Shown here piece by piece: positions 7,678 to 10,643 of a DNA stretch of 10,643 bases. Position 1 is the stretch's first letter, and the number at the start of each line of letters is the position of its first letter. Below the pieces are notes generated by a model. It searched no databases, had not been told where the DNA came from, and was given only the letters and a program-made list of their open reading frames with translations. The DNA comes from CAJCBL01 sp035298965 (GTDB taxonomy: Bacteria; Verrucomicrobiota; Verrucomicrobiia; Opitutales; Opitutaceae): contig DATGXO010000240.1 of NCBI GenBank assembly GCA_035298965.1, forward strand, positions 1 through 10,643, in the 5' to 3' direction. Both the position numbers and the translations under genes were made by a program.

Positions 7678-8180
7678 CGGGTGGAGAATTCAGCTGGCCT
7701 CGGGTCGACTCTGAGGCGGCCGTACTCCGCACGATGCTTTGCGAAATACCGAAGCATTTGTACCAGAACCACGATGTCGATTCCCCACTGAATCCAAGGG
7801 AAACTGCCGATTCTTATTCCTGCTGTGCTGCAAAGAAGTGCAAGCGGAGGGTGCGCTGAAAGAAGAACGATCCGAGCGATTACCGAACGGCGGCCCCACT
7901 TGAGAAACCAAGGCGCGCGAAAATTCCCGAGCACCGCGAACCGCATCATTCCGATCCCGATTACGGCAACACTTTGGCCAATCGCTATGGACCAAAGCGC
8001 GCGCGCAACGCCTTCAGTTACTATTGATGCGCCTTGGCTGATTTCCGCCGGCATGTCGGCGGAGAATACGCAATAGATCGCGTGGGCCGCGAAGGCCATG
8101 CCGACCAGAATTGCAAGCTGAAGTGCTATCCCAATTTGGGCGAGCAGTCGGGACATGCTGAGATTCAGTGATGGATGCAT
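7674..8180 (-). CDS. Unrecognised four-helix membrane protein inside the metal-transport operon
   Basis: A 168-residue protein with hydrophobic segments at about 15-38, 60-83, 98-120 and 128-147. A polar region with an acidic residue (41-55, SADMPAEISQGASIV) follows helix 1, a FRAPWFLKWGRR turn (87-98) follows helix 2, and the C-terminus is basic. I do not recognise the family; the helix-1/helix-2 region loosely recalls MotA/TolQ/ExbB-like proteins, a weak impression. It starts 15 nt after the znuC stop, and its own stop overlaps the znuB ATG, so it is embedded in the operon. G+C is about 57% over 7681-8100 by hand count against about 72% at 8401-8460, suggesting insertion or unusual descent. 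An alternative start is ATG 8156 (160 residues, beginning MSRLLAQIG). Neither start has a Shine-Dalgarno. No metal-binding Cys/His cluster is visible. Confidence 0.8.
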   Translation of the reverse strand: MHPSLNLSMSRLLAQIGIALQLAILVGMAFAAHAIYCVFSADMPAEISQGASIVTEGVARALWSIAIGQSVAVIGIGMMRFAVLGNFRAPWFLKWGRRSVIARIVLLSAHPPLALLCSTAGIRIGSFPWIQWGIDIVVLVQMLRYFAKHRAEYGRLRVDPRPAEFSTR

Positions 8181-8195
8181 ACTCTGGAGGAGCGG

Positions 8196-8924
8196 TTACC
8201 TCTCGTCGTTCGCCGCCGGGTAGTATTCGGCGAGGCGGGCGGGGGCGAGGACTTCGGCGGTGGGGCCGGCGGCGCGGAGGCGGGTGTCGAGCAGGAGCGT
8301 GTCGGAGAAGAGGTGACGGGCGAGGGCGAGGTCGTGCAGCACGGCGACGACGGTGCGGTGCAGGTCCTTCCAGGATTGGAGCACGGCGGCGAGTTCGGCG
8401 GTGCTGGGGGCGTCGAGGCCGGCGAAGGGCTCGTCCAGGAGGAAGATGTCGGCGCCTTGGGCGAGGGCGCGGGCGAGGAAGACGCGTTGTTGCTGGCCGC
8501 CGGAAAGCGCGCGGATCTGGCGGTCCTGGAGCGCGGTGAGGTTCATCTCGGCGAGGGCGCGGTCGACGAGTTCGTGGTCGGCGGGGCGGAAACGGCGGAA
8601 GGCGCCGAGCGCGGGATAGCGGCCTTGCTCGACGACGCCGCGCACGGTGACGGGAAAATCCCAGTCGATGTCGTGGCGTTGCGGGAGGTAGGCGAGGCGG
8701 GGCAACGCGTGTTGAGGGTGGGCATCGCCGATGCGGATTTCGCCGCGGGTGAGCGGGAGCCAGCCGAGGAGCGCGCGCAGGAGGGTGCTTTTGCCGGCGC
8801 CGTTGGGGCCGACGATCGCGGTGAGGCTGCCGCAGTGGATGTGCGCGGTGACGCTGTCGAGCGCGAGGCGGCGGCCGTAAGCGACGGTGACGTCGTGCAG
8901 GCGGATGATGTCGTGCTGATGCAA
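8196..8924 (-). CDS. znuC: Zinc/manganese ABC transporter ATPase
   Basis: This is the ATP-hydrolysing subunit driving metal import through ZnuB. From TTG 8924 the protein has 242 residues: Walker A GPNGAGKST (39-47), a Q-loop region YLPQRHDIDWDFPVTV (79-94) whose DWDFPVTV is typical of Mn/Zn importers, signature LSGGQQQR (140-147), Walker B IFLLDEPFAGLD (160-171) and the H-loop histidine (197). All catalytic elements are intact. The frame extends to GTG 9029, but the added 35 residues are Pro/Ser-rich, unlike the family, and are encoded by two short tandem repeat arrays. TTG places the family start (DIIRLHDVTVAYG) at residue 5, so I prefer it. Neither start has a Shine-Dalgarno, so the N-terminus is uncertain. 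znuA lies about 300 nt upstream on the same strand, across a repeat-filled spacer. Confidence 0.94.
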   Translation of the reverse strand: MHQHDIIRLHDVTVAYGRRLALDSVTAHIHCGSLTAIVGPNGAGKSTLLRALLGWLPLTRGEIRIGDAHPQHALPRLAYLPQRHDIDWDFPVTVRGVVEQGRYPALGAFRRFRPADHELVDRALAEMNLTALQDRQIRALSGGQQQRVFLARALAQGADIFLLDEPFAGLDAPSTAELAAVLQSWKDLHRTVVAVLHDLALARHLFSDTLLLDTRLRAAGPTAEVLAPARLAEYYPAANDER

Positions 8925-8925
8925 G

Positions 8926-8967
8926 GTAAGGCCAGAGGGGGAAGGCGTGAGGCGAGAGGCGGAAAGG
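8926..8967. repeat. Degenerate heptamer tandem array (6 x 7 nt) abutting the znuC start
   Basis: Plus-strand units are GTAAGGC, CAGAGGG, GGAAGGC, GTGAGGC, GAGAGGC and GGAAAGG, consensus GNRAGGC. The array begins 1 nt from the znuC TTG codon. It argues against translation of the longer znuC frame and shares its period, but not its sequence, with the array in front of ubiE. Confidence 0.7.
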
Positions 8968-9025
8968 TACTGCCCCGGGCTCGTGGGGGCGCCGGGCGGA
9001 AGGGGACGGAATTCGGGAGGCGGAC

Positions 9026-9052
9026 TCACGGAAGGAAGCGAAGAGAACGAAG
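9026..9052. repeat. Degenerate 9-mer tandem array (3 x 9 nt) in the znuA-znuC spacer
   Basis: Plus-strand units are TCACGGAAG, GAAGCGAAG and AGAACGAAG, all ending in GAAG and mostly CGAAG. The alternative znuC start GTG 9029 falls inside it, a reason to doubt that start. With three copies it is less certain than the other arrays. Confidence 0.5.
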
Positions 9053-9110
9053 CTTCGGCGGAGGCGTCGATGGGGAAAGCGGCGGGCGAGTGTGAGACCG
9101 GATTTCGGAT

Positions 9111-9128
9111 GGCGGGCGTAAGCCCGCC
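9111..9128. repeat. REP-like hairpin in the znuA-znuC spacer
   Basis: GGCGGGC (9111-9117) and GCCCGCC (9122-9128) form a perfect 7-bp stem around GTAA. From memory, this GGCGGGC-GTAA-GCCCGCC form is a common dispersed element in high-GC Verrucomicrobia. It is flanked by a longer-range inverted repeat, GATTTCGGA (9101-9109) and TCCGAAATC (9169-9177). Between two transporter genes it could attenuate or stabilise one part of the transcript. No REP-associated transposase is in the window. Confidence 0.65.
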
Positions 9129-9222
9129 CCACCACGGGAAGACGGAGGAGGCGCGAAGAAGCGCGGATTCCGAAATCTCGGGGAAACGCGGAGCGCAGTC
9201 GGCTCACCGGGGACGGTTCGCG

Positions 9223-10293
9223 CTACCGGAGTGCGGCGACAATGCGGGTGACGTTGGCGCGGATCAGGCCGAGGTAGGTGTCGGCGCCGGAATCGGGGGT
9301 GCCGAGGCTGTCGGTGAAGAGCGGTTCGGCGAGGCGTACGCCGGCATCGGCACCGATCTGGCGGAGGAGCTTCGGGTTGGTGGTGAGCTCGAAGAAGACG
9401 GCGGGGACTTGTTCGCGGCGGATGAGGTCGACGATGGCGGCGACAGCGCGCGCCTCGGGCTCGGCGGAGGAGGAAATGCCGGCAACGGGCACAGTCTCGA
9501 AGCCGTAGGCGTCGGCGAAGTAGCCGAGCGAATCGTGGGAGGTGACGAGTTTTCGGCGGGCGGGCGGGATCGTCGCGATCTGCTCGCGGGCCCAGCGGTC
9601 GAGTGCGGTGAGTTGCTCGACATATGCGGCCGTGCGCTCGGCGTAGCGGTTGGCAGCGGCGGGGTAGGCGCGGGCGAGGGCGTCGCGGATGTTGGCGACG
9701 TAGGTGGCGACGAGGAGCGGGTTCTGCCAGGCGTGGGGATCGGCAGAATTTTCGGTTTCGGATTTTCGATTTTCGCTTGCGGCGGAGGGCGGCGTGGGGG
9801 TGGACGAACCGGACGCTGTGGACGGAGTGGACGAGGGGGACGGGATCGAGAGCGAGGAGGCTGAGCTGGAGCTGGGGATTTCTGAATGCTCGTGATCTTC
9901 ATCCTCCGCATCCTTGCCGTGATGGTGGTGACCGGAGCCGACGCGGGGTGTGAGGCCGGTGGCGGCGACGAGGATCTCACCGCGGAAGCCGCAGTTCTGC
10001 GCGAGTTTGAGGATGGCGGGCTCGAGGCCGAGGCCGTTGACGACGAGGACGTCAGCGGAAACGAGCTGTTTCACGTCGGACGGGCGGGGCTCGAAGGCGT
10101 GCGGGTCGGCGCCGGGTTGCACAAGGCAATGGGTGCGCACTTGGTCGCCGCCGACTTGGCGGACGAGGTCGTCGAGGATGGTGTTCGCGGTGACGACGAG
10201 CGGGCCGCGTGTGGGTATTGCTGCGGCGAGGCCGAGGGCGCTGGCGAAAAGGAAGAGGACCGAGGCGAGGAGGGGGCGCATGGCGTGTGGCAT
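9223..10293 (-). CDS. znuA: Zinc/manganese ABC transporter substrate-binding protein
   Basis: This exported protein captures metal and delivers it to ZnuB. From ATG 10293 it has 356 residues. A signal peptide (MPHAMRPLLASVLFLFASALGLAAA) has its likely cleavage after AAA near residue 25. Cluster A-I metal-site landmarks are GADPHAFEPRPSD (61-73, H65), DPHAWQNP (185-192, H187), TSHDSLGYFADAYGF (251-265, H253) and the C-terminal acidic site FTDSLG (326-331, D328). Histidine at the third ligand favours a ZnuA/TroA-like site over Mn-type PsaA, so zinc is likely. A His/acid-rich stretch (GHHHHGKDAEDEDHEH, 121-136) typical of zinc binders is followed by an atypical Ser/Pro/Thr-rich linker (about 140-184). 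ATG 10281 is an alternative start, and the frame opens upstream to 10446. No clear Shine-Dalgarno or Zur box was found. It is the first gene of the cluster. Confidence 0.94.
   Translation of the reverse strand: MPHAMRPLLASVLFLFASALGLAAAIPTRGPLVVTANTILDDLVRQVGGDQVRTHCLVQPGADPHAFEPRPSDVKQLVSADVLVVNGLGLEPAILKLAQNCGFRGEILVAATGLTPRVGSGHHHHGKDAEDEDHEHSEIPSSSSASSLSIPSPSSTPSTASGSSTPTPPSAASENRKSETENSADPHAWQNPLLVATYVANIRDALARAYPAAANRYAERTAAYVEQLTALDRWAREQIATIPPARRKLVTSHDSLGYFADAYGFETVPVAGISSSAEPEARAVAAIVDLIRREQVPAVFFELTTNPKLLRQIGADAGVRLAEPLFTDSLGTPDSGADTYLGLIRANVTRIVAALR
9748..9775. repeat. Heptamer tandem array (4 x 7 nt) inside znuA
   Basis: Plus-strand units are ATTTTCG, GTTTCGG, ATTTTCG and ATTTTCG. 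Three are identical. They encode znuA residues 173-182 (SENRKSETEN) in the linker just before the second metal-ligand motif. The A/T-rich repeat contrasts with the GC-rich gene around it. Confidence 0.7.
9798..9842. repeat. 9-mer tandem array (5 x 9 nt) inside znuA
   Basis: Plus-strand units are GGGTGGACG, AACCGGACG, CTGTGGACG, GAGTGGACG and AGGGGGACG, consensus NNNTGGACG. The period is a multiple of three, so it reads in frame as Ser/Thr/Pro-rich residues 151-166 of ZnuA. It is separated from the heptamer array by 22 nt. Confidence 0.7.
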
Positions 10294-10355
10294 GGGAACG
10301 AGGTGAGACCGTAGCAAAGGCGTCAAGTGGCGCGATCTGCGGGCGCGGGGAGGTG

Positions 10356-10386
10356 CGCACCGCGTCGCGCCGAGCGGGGCGGTGCG
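10356..10386. repeat. 8-bp inverted repeat upstream of znuA
   Basis: CGCACCGC (10356-10363) and GCGGTGCG (10379-10386) are perfect inverted copies around 15 nt. The perfect palindrome GGTGCGCACC (10352-10361) overlaps the left arm. They lie 60-90 nt upstream of the znuA start, between divergent genes, and could be an operator or leader hairpin. They do not match the Zur boxes known from E. coli or Bacillus. Confidence 0.4.
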
Positions 10387-10445
10387 TAGGGGGCCGAGGG
10401 GGCGGCTCGCGCGTGCGGTATCGGTTGCCGTGGCAGTCGGCAGCA

Positions 10446-10474
10446 TTGACGTTTCCGTGACGGAGTGCTTTTCT
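10446..10474 (+). promoter_or_regulatory. Candidate sigma-70 promoter for the right-edge gene
   Basis: TTGACG (10446-10451) as -35, a 17-nt spacer, then TTTTCT (10469-10474) as a weak -10. The position, about 80 nt before ATG 10555, suits a leader that includes the hairpin at 10503-10527. The -35 and spacing are good; the -10 is poor. Confidence 0.4.
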
Positions 10475-10502
10475 GCCGCAGCGCCTGCCCTCGGGGCGCG
10501 CT

Positions 10503-10527
10503 CCTCCGCTCGTGCCTCGGGCGGAGG
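10503..10527 (+). repeat. 5'-leader hairpin before the right-edge gene
   Basis: CCTCCGC (10503-10509) and GCGGAGG (10521-10527) pair perfectly around 11 nt. GGGG (10493-10496) and CCCC (10529-10532) could extend the stem. It ends 18 nt before the AGGAA ribosome binding site, so it may protect or modulate the leader. I match it to no riboswitch family. Confidence 0.4.
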
Positions 10528-10554
10528 TCCCCAACCCCAAACACAGGAACTCTC

Positions 10555-10643
10555 ATGCGTCTCGTGGTCTTGTCTGCTTTCGCCGCGTTGTGCGGCGCAG
10601 TCGCCACCGGCCAGACGGTCATCGATTCGATGCGTCTCGGCTA
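10555..10643 (+). CDS. Secreted protein, start only, truncated by the right edge
   Basis: ATG 10555 follows AGGAA (10545-10549) with 5-nt spacing, the best initiation context on this side of the window. The 29 visible residues begin MRLVVLSAFAALCGAVATGQ, a Sec-type signal peptide with a single Arg, a hydrophobic core and probable cleavage just before or after Q20. The mature part would begin near TVIDSMRLG. Too little is present to assign a family. The gene is divergent from znuA across about 260 bp. Whether it belongs to metal homeostasis cannot be judged here. Confidence 0.7.
   Translation, partial: MRLVVLSAFAALCGAVATGQTVIDSMRLG

Noticed and set aside
6715..7791. Plus-strand open frame of 358 codons opposite znuB
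   Set aside because: Extremely Glu/Arg/Ala/Asp-rich, as expected when hydrophobic GC-rich membrane-protein codons are read on the other strand. znuB is intact opposite it.
8925..9029. N-terminal extension of ZnuC from GTG 9029
   Set aside because: The extension is encoded by repeat arrays, is Pro/Ser-rich, lacks a Shine-Dalgarno, and is absent from the family as I know it.
8014..9207. Minus-strand frame of 397 codons overlapping znuC and the small membrane gene
   Set aside because: An Arg/Pro/His-rich out-of-frame shadow of znuC without domain features.
10321..10326. TTGACG on the minus strand as a -35 for znuA
   Set aside because: No acceptable -10 lies 16-18 nt downstream; the only TA-containing hexamer, TACGGT, is 7 nt away.

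Overview
The window is high-GC bacterial chromosome (roughly 70% G+C in most genes by eye) with housekeeping genes, weak or absent Shine-Dalgarno sequences at many starts, and gaps rich in short degenerate repeats. The gene set (AccB/AccC, a UbiE/MenG-type methyltransferase, HPF/RaiA, a GspG-like lipoprotein, a Mn/Zn ABC transporter) together with GTAA-looped REP-like hairpins and NPYAAP-type small membrane proteins suggests Verrucomicrobiota, perhaps Opitutaceae. That placement is an inference from style and recollection, not from a search.

Layout. On the minus strand, reading right to left from 3759: hpf, ending in a strong intrinsic terminator; ubiE; accB; accC; and a small membrane protein that runs off the left edge. 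A gene-free stretch of about 750 bp (3760-4508) separates hpf from a plus-strand RluA-family pseudouridine synthase (4509-5306). That gene converges, with 4 nt between stop codons, on a minus-strand four-helix membrane protein (5311-5850). The membrane protein is divergent from a plus-strand lipoprotein with a GspG-like core (5943-6464). A non-coding gap (6465-6792) holding a large imperfect palindrome follows. The right third is a minus-strand metal-uptake cluster, in transcription order znuA - znuC - small membrane protein - znuB. Divergent from znuA, a secreted-protein gene begins at 10555 and leaves the window.

How the genes work together. AccB and AccC are the biotin carrier and biotin carboxylase of acetyl-CoA carboxylase; the carboxyltransferase subunits are not here. 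UbiE/MenG would methylate the quinone ring in respiration. HPF silences ribosomes and the RluA-family enzyme modifies RNA. ZnuA captures metal outside the membrane, ZnuB is the channel and ZnuC the ATPase. An unrecognised four-helix protein is inserted between ZnuC and ZnuB, overlaps the znuB start by ATGA, and is clearly lower in G+C than its neighbours.

The most unusual feature is a recurring architecture of short degenerate tandem arrays with fixed periods: period 7 at 3229-3256, 8926-8967 and 9748-9775; period 9 at 9026-9052 and 9798-9842; and period 10 in the arms of the palindrome at 6538-6660. Two of the period-7 arrays end 1-3 nt before a start codon, and two arrays lie inside the znuA reading frame, where they encode an atypical Ser/Pro-rich linker. 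I found no CRISPR array, tRNA, rRNA, IS element or phage gene.
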